A stretch of DNA of 64,000 nt from Desulfoscipio gibsoniae DSM 7213 (GTDB lineage Bacteria > Bacillota > Desulfotomaculia > Desulfotomaculales > Desulfallaceae). Every line of letters starts with the position of its first letter. The first letter of the stretch is position 1. Shown here piece by piece: positions 17,801-24,733 of the stretch. The stretch spans positions 1,178,001 through 1,242,000 of the forward strand of contig NC_021184.1 in the NCBI RefSeq assembly GCF_000233715.2. The letters run 5' to 3'. The position numbers and the translations under genes were made by a program. The notes under the pieces are model-generated. The model did no database searches and had not been told where the DNA came from. It saw only the letters and a program-made list of their open reading frames with translations.

Positions 17801-17915
17801 GGCCCTTTGCAAAGGCTGCGGAGTGTGTGCTTCGGCTTGCCCCACTAAAGCATGTCATACCAGGAACTTCAGTGATGAAATTATCCTGGCTGAGATACAT
17901 GCTTTATGCACCTGA
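14859..17915 (+). CDS. hdrA: Double-unit HdrA-like flavoprotein (QmoA-like unit fused to HdrA)
   Basis: 1018 residues; a usual HdrA has about 650. Unit 1 (1-440) has an FAD loop (GGGVAG, 13-18), the TFPTNDCSMC motif, a ferredoxin-like CVSCGVCAEKC cluster (about 109) and a second Cys-rich motif CKLCVKHC. Unit 2 (about 460-1018) begins VFVCRCGINIG, has ASCTPRTHE and ANIREHCSWVH, a second GGGVAG FAD loop (about 607-612) and two C-terminal 4Fe-4S ferredoxin motifs (about 955 and 985). Unit 1 resembles QmoA, unit 2 HdrA/QmoB. The start is TTG with AAGGGGGTG. It heads an operon with mvhD, mvhG and mvhA. Known HdrA-Mvh complexes bifurcate electrons from H2. No hdrB or hdrC lies nearby, so the electron acceptor is open. 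Confidence 0.88.
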   Translation: MTHQKIGAVLVIGGGVAGIQSALDLAESGYYVYLVEKSPAIGGVMAQLDKTFPTNDCSMCILSPKLVESGRHGNIELITDAQVDGVQGEPGNFTVRVRVKPRYVAIDKCVSCGVCAEKCPVKVPDTFNVGLSERKAIYTKYAQAVPSAYVIDSEYCLYLTKGREKGKDICKLCVKHCKSNAIDFDQVEEIRDVNVGAIIISSGLKPFNPKDFRNYGYGIFPNVMTSIEFERVLSASGPSAGHLERPSDGQPPRRIAWIQCVGSRDVAKSANAYCSSVCCTYALKEAIVALEHAHGELDTTIFYMDMRTFGKDFERYLERAKYEFGVRLIRSRVFALAEGENHSLTIRYALPDGQVQTEEFDLVVLSVGLGPAEHNRELADKLGVRLNKYGFCQYPNFNPVSTSQDGIFACGAFQGPMSIPRAVVQASAAAGNAAAMLAGVRNTLIKKQSKTPERDVAGKEPRVGVFVCRCGINIGAVVDVPAVAEFARTLPGVVHAEECLFACSQDNQQNIKQLIADKDLNRVVVASCTPRTHEPMFRQTLREAGLNPYLFEMANIREHCSWVHANNSEVATQKAKSLVKRAVSRVVLQEPLYEIDLGVKQSALVVGGGVAGMECALDLAKQGIQVYLLEKNSELGGLTRRIHYTMDRRDVKSYLNSLIAEVTGHPLVKVYCNAVINNVYGYVGNYITGFTTPAGKQEVNHGVAVIAIGGAEYKPVEYLYGQDQRVMTCLDLEGLIWENNPVLKKASNVVMIQCVGSREPDRPYCSRVCCSESVKNAIKLKESYPQLNVFVLCRDMRTFGFFEGLYQKARRMGVIFIKYSQDLKPQVEQVPAGDGTVLQVTVKDHILDRPVVINADIVALAAAILAPEDGSHIAGFFKVPRNDEGFFLEAHVKLRPVDFTTDGVFMCGLAHAPKLIDESIAQGKAAAARAMTVLSSENLVAGGVVSVIDKDKCSGCRICVGLCPYSAISFNEKLKVAEINQALCKGCGVCASACPTKACHTRNFSDEIILAEIHALCT

Positions 17916-17958
17916 TCGGTTGCATACTGATCGACTGGTTATAGAAGGAGGGCCTGAT

Positions 17959-18396
17959 ATGAACAATTTTGAGCCAAAGATAATTGGATTTTTATGTAAC
18001 TGGTGCAGTTATGCCGGGGCGGACCTGGCCGGGGTTAGCCGTTTGCAGTACCCGGCCAATTTGCGGGTGGTGCGGGTGATGTGTTCCGGGCGGGTGGATC
18101 CCACTTTTGTTTTTAAGGCGCTGGACGTGGGCGCGGACGGGGTGCTCATTGCGGGATGTCACCCCGGTGATTGCCATTATTCGGACGGCAATTACAATAC
18201 CATGAGGCGTTATCCATTGATGCTGCAGGTACTGGAACAAATGGGTGTAGATAAAAGGCGGGTGCGATTAGAGTGGGTTTCGGCGGCCGAAGGACCCCAG
18301 TTTGCTAAAATTGTAAATGAATTTACCGAACAAATACGCCGGCTGGGGCCGTTTAAAAAAGGGGAACTCGCCGAAAGGGGGGCTAAAGTTGGCTAA
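17959..18396 (+). CDS. mvhD: MvhD-like iron-sulfur protein linking hydrogenase and HdrA
   Basis: 145 residues from the ATG at 17959 (RBS GAAGGAGGG). The signature cysteines are present: FLCNWCSYAGAD near the N-terminus, MCSGR, and AGCHPGDCHY. All are cysteine; none is encoded by UGA, although selenocysteine variants of MvhD/FrhD are known. MvhD carries a 2Fe-2S cluster and passes electrons from the MvhAG hydrogenase to HdrA. It overlaps the small-subunit gene by 8 nt. Confidence 0.9.
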   Translation: MNNFEPKIIGFLCNWCSYAGADLAGVSRLQYPANLRVVRVMCSGRVDPTFVFKALDVGADGVLIAGCHPGDCHYSDGNYNTMRRYPLMLQVLEQMGVDKRRVRLEWVSAAEGPQFAKIVNEFTEQIRRLGPFKKGELAERGAKVG

Positions 18397-19345
18397 ATTA
18401 AAATTGGCCATTTACTGGGCCGCTGCCTGCGGCGGCTGTGACGTGGCCGTGCTGGATGTCCATGAAAAGATTCTGGACATTGCTGATGCGGCGGACATTT
18501 TGTTGTGGCCCGTGGCTACCGATCATAAATACGCCGATGTAGAAAAAATGGCGCCGGGCAGCATTGATGTGTGCTTGTTTAATGGCGCTGTGCGCAACTC
18601 GGAAAATGAGCACATCGCCAAAATGCTGCGGGAAAAATCAAAAGTTATGGTGGCCTTTGGGAGCTGTGCGGTGTCCGGTGGCATACCGGCCCTGGCCAAC
18701 TTCAAGCGGCGGGAGGATATTTTGCAAAGGGTATACATGGATACCCCTTCCACTGTGAACCCGGAGCAAGTATTGCCGGTCACCGACTGCCCGGTGCCCG
18801 AGGGTGTTTTGCACCTGCCCGAATTTTTCGGATTTGTGCACAGTTTGAACCAGGTGGTGGAAGTGGATTACTACGTGCCGGGCTGCCCGCCCACGGCCGA
18901 GCGTATTTGGGAAGTAGTCCAGGCCATTGCCACGGGTAATTTGCCCGCGGCGGGAGCCACCGTGGGGGCATTGGATAAATCGTTGTGTGACGAGTGTCCC
19001 CGGGAAAAGAGCAATAAAAAAATCAAGCGGTTTTACCGGAGCCATGAGATTATACCCGATCCCCAGCAGTGCCTGCTGGAGCAGGGACTGCTATGCATGG
19101 GACCGGTGACCAGAGGCGGGTGTGGCGGTCAGTGCATCAGTGCCAACATGCCCTGCAGGGGTTGCTACGGGCCCTTGCCCGGGGTGCTTGACCAGGGGGC
19201 CAAGTATATTAGTAGTATTGGGGCCATTATAGATGCCCGTACGCCTGAGGAAGTGAAAAAAATACTGGCGGGAATTGCCGACCCGGCCGGCACGTTTTAC
19301 CGTTTCGGTATGTCTACAGCACTATTGAAGGGGGCGAACAGGTAG
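18389..19345 (+). CDS. mvhG: [NiFe] hydrogenase small subunit, group 3c (MvhG-like)
   Basis: About 318 residues from the TTG at 18389, behind GAAAGGGGGG. It starts KLAIYWAAACGGCDVAV, the proximal-cluster CxxC, followed by FGSCAVSGGIP and VPGCPP. The C-terminal half has further cysteine motifs for two more 4Fe-4S clusters (SLCDECPR, GGCGGQC, CRGCYGP). There is no Tat signal, so the enzyme is cytoplasmic, as for Mvh hydrogenases. Its stop codon overlaps the large-subunit GTG by one base. It relays electrons from the NiFe site to MvhD. Confidence 0.92.
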   Translation: MAKLKLAIYWAAACGGCDVAVLDVHEKILDIADAADILLWPVATDHKYADVEKMAPGSIDVCLFNGAVRNSENEHIAKMLREKSKVMVAFGSCAVSGGIPALANFKRREDILQRVYMDTPSTVNPEQVLPVTDCPVPEGVLHLPEFFGFVHSLNQVVEVDYYVPGCPPTAERIWEVVQAIATGNLPAAGATVGALDKSLCDECPREKSNKKIKRFYRSHEIIPDPQQCLLEQGLLCMGPVTRGGCGGQCISANMPCRGCYGPLPGVLDQGAKYISSIGAIIDARTPEEVKKILAGIADPAGTFYRFGMSTALLKGANR

Positions 19346-20811
19346 TGGGCAAAAGGATAACCATTGATCCCATCACCAGGCTTGAGGGGCACGGTAAAAT
19401 TGAAATATTTCTTGATGATACCGGTGCCGTGGACAACGTATATTTTCAAATACCCGAGCTGCGGGGATTTGAAAAATTCTGCGAGGGTCGCCCGGTGGAG
19501 GAACTGCCCCGGATAGTCAGTCGTATCTGCGGCGTCTGACCAGGAGCGCACCATATGGCCTCGGGTAAGGCCAACGATGCGGTTTTCGGAGTGGAAGTGC
19601 CTGCAGCGGCTAAAAAGTTGCGGGAATTGTTTTACAGCGCCCATTTTTTGCACAGTCATATCGCCCATTTCTATGCCCTGGCCGCGCCGGACTTTGTGCT
19701 GGGACCGGATGCCGACCCCGCTGAGCGTAATATTCTGGGGGTGGTAAGCAAAGTGGGCCTGGAAATCGGGGGCGAGGTGATTAAACACCGCGCTTATGCT
19801 CAGGATATCCAGGCTATGCTGGGGGGCAAAGCCACCCACCCGGTGTGGGTGCTGCCGGGCGGTGTAAGTAAAGGGTTGACGGAGGAGGAACGCCGCAAGG
19901 TGGAGGAAATGGCCCATTCCTGTGTGGAGTTTGCCAAGTTTTCTCTTAAGCTGTTTGATGATGTAGTTTTGAAAAACCAGGGTTACGTGGATTTAATTTT
20001 AAGCGATGGCTACCAGCTGATGACCAACTACATGGGCTTGGTGGACGCTAACAATAAGGTGAACTTTTATGATGGCCAGGTGCGCATAGTGGACACTAAC
20101 GGTTCTGAAATAGGTAAATACAGCCCCGGCGAATACCTGGATTATATCAGCGAACACGTGGAGCCCTGGAGTTACCTCAAGTTTCCCTACCTCAAAAAGC
20201 ACGGCTGGACCGGTTTTACAGAGGGCCAGGGCACCGGTATTTACCAGGCGGCTCCGCTGGCCAGGCTCAACGCCGCAGACGGTATGGCTACCCCGCTGGC
20301 CCAGGAAGCCTATGAGAAATTCTTCGATACGCTGGGCGGCAAGCCCGTACACGCCATACTGGCGGCTCACTGGGCCCGCCTGGTGGAGTTGGTCTATGCG
20401 GCGGAGCGCCTGCTGGAGTTAAGTGTGGACGAGGAAATCACCAGCTCCGATATCCGGGTAATTCCCACCGGTACGCCGAACGAGGGGGTAGCCATTATCG
20501 AGGCGCCCCGGGGCACCCTGACCCACCACTACAAAACCGATGCCAACGGCATGGTCACCGCGGTGAACTTGATCGTGGGCACCACCAACAACCACGCACC
20601 CATTTACATGGCCGTCAAAAAAGCAGCCCAGGCCGTGATCAAACCCGGCGTTGAGATAACCCAGGGCCTGCTCAACATGATCGAAATGGCCTTCCGCTCC
20701 TACGATCCCTGCTTCAGCTGCGCCACCCACGCCGTATTCGGCGAAATGCCGCTGCGGGTAGTCGTATACAACGCCTCCGGCCAGCCTTTGGTGCCTGGCA
20801 CCAGGTGTTGA
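19345..20811 (+). CDS. mvhA: [NiFe] hydrogenase large subunit (MvhA-like) with UGA-encoded selenocysteine at residue 65
   Basis: 488 codons from the GTG at 19345 to the TGA at 20811, with one in-frame TGA at 19537-19539. The frame continues as RICGV-U-PGAHHMASGKANDAVFG, matching the L1 motif RxCGxCPxxHH with the UGA at its second Cys. The C-terminal L2 motif is intact: DPCFSCATH (Cys456, Cys459, His462), followed by about 26 residues for removal by the protease encoded at 21192. A SECIS-like hairpin follows the UGA. In known [NiFeSe] enzymes Sec replaces the first Cys of L2 (terminal ligand); here it would replace the Ni-Fe bridging Cys of L1. The last codons (LVPGTRC) come from a dispersed repeat. 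Frameshift or decay is unlikely because both sides are intact in one frame. Confidence 0.9.
19537..19581 (+). promoter_or_regulatory. Bacterial SECIS-like element after the mvhA UGA
   Basis: After the UGA and 16 nt comes a perfect 6-bp stem TGGCCT/AGGCCA (19556-19561/19568-19573) capped by the 6-nt loop CGGGTA. A lower 4-bp stem CGCA/TGCG (19547-19550/19578-19581) closes it through a small internal loop. The loop GGGU sits 24-27 nt past the UGA. Bacterial SECIS hairpins lie directly downstream of the UGA inside the coding region and carry G residues and a U in the apical loop for SelB binding. Confidence 0.8.
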
Positions 20812-20860
20812 AAGGTTGAAAGTTGACCCAACTTTGGTGCCGGGTGTTGAAAGTTGAAAG
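20785..20860 (+). repeat. Two copies of dispersed repeat family 1 at the mvhA 3' end
   Basis: Copy one (20785-20824) has CTTTGGTGCC, an 8-bp insertion-like variant, then GGTGTTGAAAGGTTGAAA. Copy two (20831-20860) is ACTTTGGTGCCGGGTGTTG followed by AAAGTTGAAAG. The first copy contains the mvhA stop codon. Related copies lie at 24399, 27501 (reverse), 47829 and 50574. Confidence 0.8.
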
Positions 20861-21191
20861 TTGGGTGTTCAAAATTAACTCCATTTAGGGGATTTTTCGT
20901 TTGTACTGTGCTTCCATGTTTCCATGCTTAAACCGTGATTCACCCATTATTATTGTGGATTAAGCACAGTCCCTTATTGTATTAGACAACTGCTTGCTAA
21001 TTGCTTGCCGTTTGTATCTGAAAACGGCAAGCAATTAATCGATAATTTGAAGTATAACCCACCTATAACCACTTCTCATCGTAGCGTGGTGGATGATACT
21101 AATCCTATCCCAGATGAACGCTATAACAACGCTTTTGCATATGGTCAAAAAATGATATAGTTACATAAAATGGTTCAGGATGGTAATAAAG
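20812..21191. other. 380-bp intergenic region with a 16-bp perfect hairpin
   Basis: Apart from the repeat copies near 20831, the region holds TAATTGCTTGCCGTTT (20998-21013) and its exact complement AAACGGCAAGCAATTA (21022-21037), separated by 8 nt. No U-tract follows. It may end or stabilise the hdrA-mvhDGA transcript. The right part is AT-rich and holds the weak AGGATGG site of the protease gene. Confidence 0.6.
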
Positions 21192-21671
21192 ATGAAAAAT
21201 AGCACTAAAATATATATTATCGGCTGCGGCAATGAATTGGCTGGTGACGACGGAATCGGTATTGCTGTGGTACGTAAACTGGTGGTCGGAAATACCCTGC
21301 CCGGTGATGTGGAAATTATCGAGGCGGGTATCCCTGGCCTATCCTTGGTGGAAATGATGCTGGGTGCGGATAAAGTAATACTGGTTGATTCCTTTCTTGG
21401 TGGTGCGGCACCGGGCACTGTACGGCGCTTTTTGGAAGAAGAATTGCCCAAGCCGGGCTATAACGCAGGTCAATCCCACGGTATTGGATTGCGGGAGGCA
21501 CTTTCCTTTGCTCGCGGGGTGATGCCTGCTAATTTCCCCGAAGAAGTTGTGGTTGTGGGGGTGGAAATTGAGCGCCCCCAACGGTGGGTACAAGGGCTTT
21601 CCCCGGCGGTGGAGGCAGCGGTGGAGCGGGCGGTACAAATGGTCGGGGAGCAATTGAACAAATGGCAGTAG
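21192..21671 (+). CDS. Hydrogenase maturation protease (HyaD/HycI/FrcD family)
   Basis: About 159 residues. GCGNELAGDDGIGIAVVRKL at the N-terminus is the family signature, with the Ni-sensing Glu and Asp of this fold (GNxLxxDDGxG). A VDSFLGG segment and a SHGIGL motif follow, providing the third metal ligand. The ATG at 21192 is preferred over 21180 because AGGATGG lies about 10 nt upstream. The enzyme clips the C-terminal tail of the large subunit after Ni insertion. Its substrate here is presumably the selenocysteine-containing MvhA encoded upstream. Confidence 0.9.
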   Translation: MKNSTKIYIIGCGNELAGDDGIGIAVVRKLVVGNTLPGDVEIIEAGIPGLSLVEMMLGADKVILVDSFLGGAAPGTVRRFLEEELPKPGYNAGQSHGIGLREALSFARGVMPANFPEEVVVVGVEIERPQRWVQGLSPAVEAAVERAVQMVGEQLNKWQ

Positions 21672-21716
21672 AGTCATTGTACGTGTTAACGGTAGAATCG
21701 GGGTGGGGTGTCGTCA

Positions 21717-22058
21717 GTGCATGAGGTATCTTTAATTCAAACCCTGATAGATATGATCGTCCAAAGTGCTAAGGAAAACGATATCATTAAAGTGGCTAAA
21801 GTTCAGCTGGTGGTGGGTGAGTGCCATGGCGCACTGCCCGAAGCGCTGGAATTTGCCTTTGAGATATTGACTGAGGGTACAATTTGCGCCGGCGCGGAAC
21901 TGGTTATAGAAAAAAGCGCCCTGCTTTTAAAGTGTCAGGAATGCGCCCAGGAATTTCGCCCGGAGGGTTACCTATACCGTTGTCCCGCCTGTGGTGCGGC
22001 ATATGCCTCGCTGGTTAAGGGCAGGGAACTGTATGTGGATTATTATGAAGGTGAGTAG
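21717..22058 (+). CDS. hypA: HypA, nickel-delivery protein for hydrogenase
   Basis: 113 residues from the GTG at 21717, which restores the invariant MHE N-terminus with the Ni-binding His2; longer starts would bury it. A zinc ribbon lies in CQECAQEFRPEGYLYRCPAC (two CxxC pairs). It begins the hypABCDE series. HypA inserts Ni together with HypB. Confidence 0.93.
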   Translation: MHEVSLIQTLIDMIVQSAKENDIIKVAKVQLVVGECHGALPEALEFAFEILTEGTICAGAELVIEKSALLLKCQECAQEFRPEGYLYRCPACGAAYASLVKGRELYVDYYEGE

Positions 22059-22136
22059 CTTAACGGGCGTGGTTTACTGAAAACTTTATTGATGAGCCGT
22101 GGGCATGGCCCCACGATGAAAGGAACGGTTAGCAAA

Positions 22137-22808
22137 TTGAAAGTAGTTGTGGGTAGAGATTTATTACACGCCAATGCAGGCCGGGCCGGAGAAAACCGGG
22201 CTTTATTCAATAAAAATAAAGTGGCCACAATAAATTTGATAAGTTCCCCCGGCTCGGGTAAAACCACCCTGCTGGAAAAGACCGCGGAGCTATTGCGAGG
22301 CAAACTTAAATTAGGTGTAGTGGTAGGGGATTTATATACCGTCAGGGACGCCGAGCGGATAGAAAGGGCCGGTGTGACGGCTGTGCAGATCAACACCGAT
22401 GGGCTTTGTCACCTTACCGCTGACATGGTTGCCCGGGCGCTGCAGGAAATGCCGCTTTCCCACCTGGATTTACTATTCATTGAAAACGTGGGTAATTTGG
22501 TTTGTCCGGCGGCCTTTGACCTGGGTGAACATGTTAAAGTAGCTCTATTAAGTGTTGCCGAGGGCGTCGACAAGCCGGCCAAATACCCTGGTATATTCAG
22601 GGAGGCGGTGGCTGCGGTGATCAGCAAAGTTGATTTATTGCCGTATACTGATTTTGACCTGCCCGCTTGCCTTGCGGAAATACACCAGATTAACTGTGAT
22701 CAACAGGTATTTGTAACATCGGCCCGCTCCGGGCAGGGTATGGACCAGTGGTGTGGCTGGCTTGGGAAATTAGCCCGGAAATCCGGGTGGAAGCAATATA
22801 AAGGGTAA
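22137..22808 (+). CDS. hypB: HypB, GTPase for nickel insertion
   Basis: About 223 residues from the TTG at 22137 (AAAGGAA upstream), giving the normal KVVVGRDLLHANAGRAGENR beginning. Longer ATG starts at 22092 or 22116 lack an RBS. The P-loop is SSPGSGKTT; GDLYTVRDAERI, NTDGLCHL and ENVGNLVCP are HypB motifs with the metal-binding Cys/His. The G4-like SKVDLLP is present. There is no N-terminal His-rich nickel store. It supplies Ni to the large subunit with HypA. Confidence 0.92.
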   Translation: MKVVVGRDLLHANAGRAGENRALFNKNKVATINLISSPGSGKTTLLEKTAELLRGKLKLGVVVGDLYTVRDAERIERAGVTAVQINTDGLCHLTADMVARALQEMPLSHLDLLFIENVGNLVCPAAFDLGEHVKVALLSVAEGVDKPAKYPGIFREAVAAVISKVDLLPYTDFDLPACLAEIHQINCDQQVFVTSARSGQGMDQWCGWLGKLARKSGWKQYKG

Positions 22809-22868
22809 TGGTGGCTAAGTTGACGACGTTTCACGGAGACATTTTGGGAGAAAGGGACGGTGGCAGCG

Positions 22869-23105
22869 ATGTGCCTGGGTATACCCGCACTGGTGGTAGA
22901 GGTCCCCGACAAACTGTGGGCCATAATTGAGGTGGAGGGCATCAGGCGCAAGGTGGGGGTGCATTTGGTGGGCGAAGTGGTGCCCGGGGATTATCTGATG
23001 GTGCACGCCGGCTATGCGGTGGAAAAACTGGAACTTGCGGAAGCTGAGGCCAGGCTTGCAATATGGAAGGAGTTACTGGAATTTGAGCGTGCTGAAAAAG
23101 CTTAA
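22869..23105 (+). CDS. hypC: HypC, hydrogenase assembly chaperone
   Basis: 78 residues from the ATG at 22869, giving the required MCLGIP N-terminus with Cys2. The Cys binds the Fe(CN)2CO unit together with HypD. VGEVVPGDYLMVHAGYAVEKL is the conserved barrel. The end overlaps the start of hypD by 17 nt, so translation is coupled. Confidence 0.93.
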   Translation: MCLGIPALVVEVPDKLWAIIEVEGIRRKVGVHLVGEVVPGDYLMVHAGYAVEKLELAEAEARLAIWKELLEFERAEKA

Positions 23106-24435
23106 CGATCCGCAATTGGGCCGGCAAATGGTCAAGATAGTCAAAGAGCAGGCGGCCCGGGTAGCCGAGCGCCTGGGTAGGGCGGTGCGGCTGATGGAAG
23201 TCTGCGGCACCCATACTATGGCTATCTCCAGTACCGGCCTGCGCGGCCTGCTGTCCGGGTTGATGGAATTGCGCAGCGGTCCTGGCTGCCCGGTGTGCGT
23301 AACCGCGGCCGGGGATATTGAGCAAATGATCGCCATATCCCGGGTGCCCGGGGTGACGGTGGCCACCTTTGGCGACATGGTGCGGGTGCCCGGCGTGCTG
23401 TCGTCGCTGGAGAGGGAGAGGGCCAGGGGTGCCAGGGTGCAAATTGTTTATTCCCCGGCTGATGCTGTGGCGCTGGCCCGGGATAACCCCGCCCGGGAGG
23501 TGGTTTTCCTGGGAGTGGGGTTTGAAACAACTGCGCCTCTGGCGGCACTTAGTATCAACGAGGCGGCTCAGCTGGGATTGAGTAATTTCAGTGTTTATTC
23601 CATACATAAACTGGTACCCCCTGTAATGAGGGCTTTGCTTGGCGCCGGAGAAGCCAGGGTTGATGGGCTTATTCTACCGGGTCACGTTTGCGCGGTAACG
23701 GGTAGCAAAGCGTTTGCCTTCATCGGGGAGGAATATGGCATACCGGCGGTGGTGACTGGTTTTACAATGGTGGATATATTGGATGCCCTGCATGTTTTGT
23801 TGAATAAAATGCAGACTGGGGATAGCCGGGTGGTTAACGGTTATCGCTGGGTGGTTCGAGACGAAGGTAACTTGCAAGCCCAGGGTGCGATAAAAGACTG
23901 CTTTTACCCTGGCGATGCTATTTGGCGGGGTTTTGGCGTTATTAACAACAGCGGTTTATTCATAAAGGAGCACTTGGCCAGGTACGATGCCATGCGCAAG
24001 TTTGGGTTGGATACGCTTGAGCGTGTCGGTGGCTTGGATTTGCCGATGCCAGAGGTGGATAGTGTTGGCGGCGCTGGGCAGTGTGCCAGTTGTAACGAGT
24101 CGCCCAGGGATCCAATGGGTTCGTTAAGCGTTGCCGGCGGTTTCGTCAGTGATGGAGGGGCGGTAACGCAGCCGGTGGGTATTGCTGGTGGTAAAATGGA
24201 AGCGGTTGGTAACCGTTTTACGGTGGACGATGCCGCCGAGCCGCGCGGCTGCCGCTGCGGTGAACTGCTAAGGGGTATAATCACCCCCCCGGATTGCGCC
24301 CTGTTCGGGCGCAAATGCACTCCGGCCAGCCCCGTAGGCCCTTGCATGGTTTCATCGGAAGGCGCCTGCGCTGCCTACTACCGTTATGGTGCTACCACAA
24401 CTTTGGTGCCGGGTGTTGAAAGGTTGAAAGGTTGA
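23089..24435 (+). CDS. hypD: HypD, Fe-cyanide scaffold protein, with inserted segment and repeat-derived tail
   Basis: 448 residues from the GTG at 23089; HypD usually has 360-380. Conserved parts are MEVCGTHTMAI, GPGCPVCVT, GVGFETTAP, LPGHVCAVTGSKAF, and the C-terminal CRCGELLRGIITPPDCALFGRKCTP...GPCMVSSEGACAAYYRY with cluster cysteines. Between YDAMRKFGLDT and RGCRCGE about 65-75 extra residues are inserted (about 308-383), Gly/Val-rich with a CASC pair. The last residues, TTTLVPGVERLKG, are encoded by a dispersed repeat. It overlaps hypC. Core function, building the Fe(CN)2CO group with HypC/E/F, should be kept. Confidence 0.92.
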   Translation: MLKKLNDPQLGRQMVKIVKEQAARVAERLGRAVRLMEVCGTHTMAISSTGLRGLLSGLMELRSGPGCPVCVTAAGDIEQMIAISRVPGVTVATFGDMVRVPGVLSSLERERARGARVQIVYSPADAVALARDNPAREVVFLGVGFETTAPLAALSINEAAQLGLSNFSVYSIHKLVPPVMRALLGAGEARVDGLILPGHVCAVTGSKAFAFIGEEYGIPAVVTGFTMVDILDALHVLLNKMQTGDSRVVNGYRWVVRDEGNLQAQGAIKDCFYPGDAIWRGFGVINNSGLFIKEHLARYDAMRKFGLDTLERVGGLDLPMPEVDSVGGAGQCASCNESPRDPMGSLSVAGGFVSDGGAVTQPVGIAGGKMEAVGNRFTVDDAAEPRGCRCGELLRGIITPPDCALFGRKCTPASPVGPCMVSSEGACAAYYRYGATTTLVPGVERLKG

Positions 24436-24437
24436 AA
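24399..24437 (+). repeat. Dispersed repeat family 1 copy at the hypD 3' end
   Basis: ACTTTGGTGCCGGGTGTTG followed by two AAAGGTTG units and GAAAATTGA. The hypD stop lies inside. It is nearly identical to 20831-20860 and to the reverse copy at 27501. Confidence 0.8.
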
Positions 24438-24465
24438 ATTGACGGCTTTTTAGTAAGAGGGTTAG

Positions 24466-24493
24466 CTAAATGATAGCCGCAGCTATCATTTAG
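24466..24493. other. 12-bp perfect hairpin after hypD
   Basis: CTAAATGATAGC and GCTATCATTTAG (24466-24477/24482-24493) pair through CGCA. There is no U-tract. It is possibly a transcript-stabilising or attenuating hairpin between hypD and hypE. The surrounding 298-bp gap otherwise holds the family 2 repeat. Confidence 0.6.
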
Positions 24494-24692
24494 GTACGTG
24501 GTTATTATAATGAAATGCAGCCGTGCCATTAAGAAGGATAGGTCAGGCTCTGTCTGTGACTCTGGGGAGCTAGGACGGGTGGGTTATATAATTAACCAGG
24601 AAGCCTCTTACCTTACGGATTGAAAAAAAGGTAGATCAAGGTAGAAGCTAGAATCTGACTTTGCCAAAATATTTGTTTATCAGGATAATACA

Positions 24693-24722
24693 GTTAGTTT
24701 AAGAAAGTTTAAGTCTGACCCC
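24693..24722 (+). repeat. Dispersed repeat family 2, copy A
   Basis: A 30-bp element with core GTTTAAGAAAGTTTAAG ending in CTGACCCC, directly before hypE. The same 30 bp with one mismatch occurs in reverse at 50269-50298, after moeA. Confidence 0.8.
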
Positions 24723-24733
24723 GAGGTGATTGT

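Noticed and set aside
19345-20811. mvhA as a pseudogene or two separate genes split at the UGA
   Set aside because: Sequence before and after the UGA is in one frame, both metal-binding motifs are intact, the UGA falls exactly on a conserved Cys and a SECIS-like hairpin follows. A decayed gene would not be expected to show this combination.
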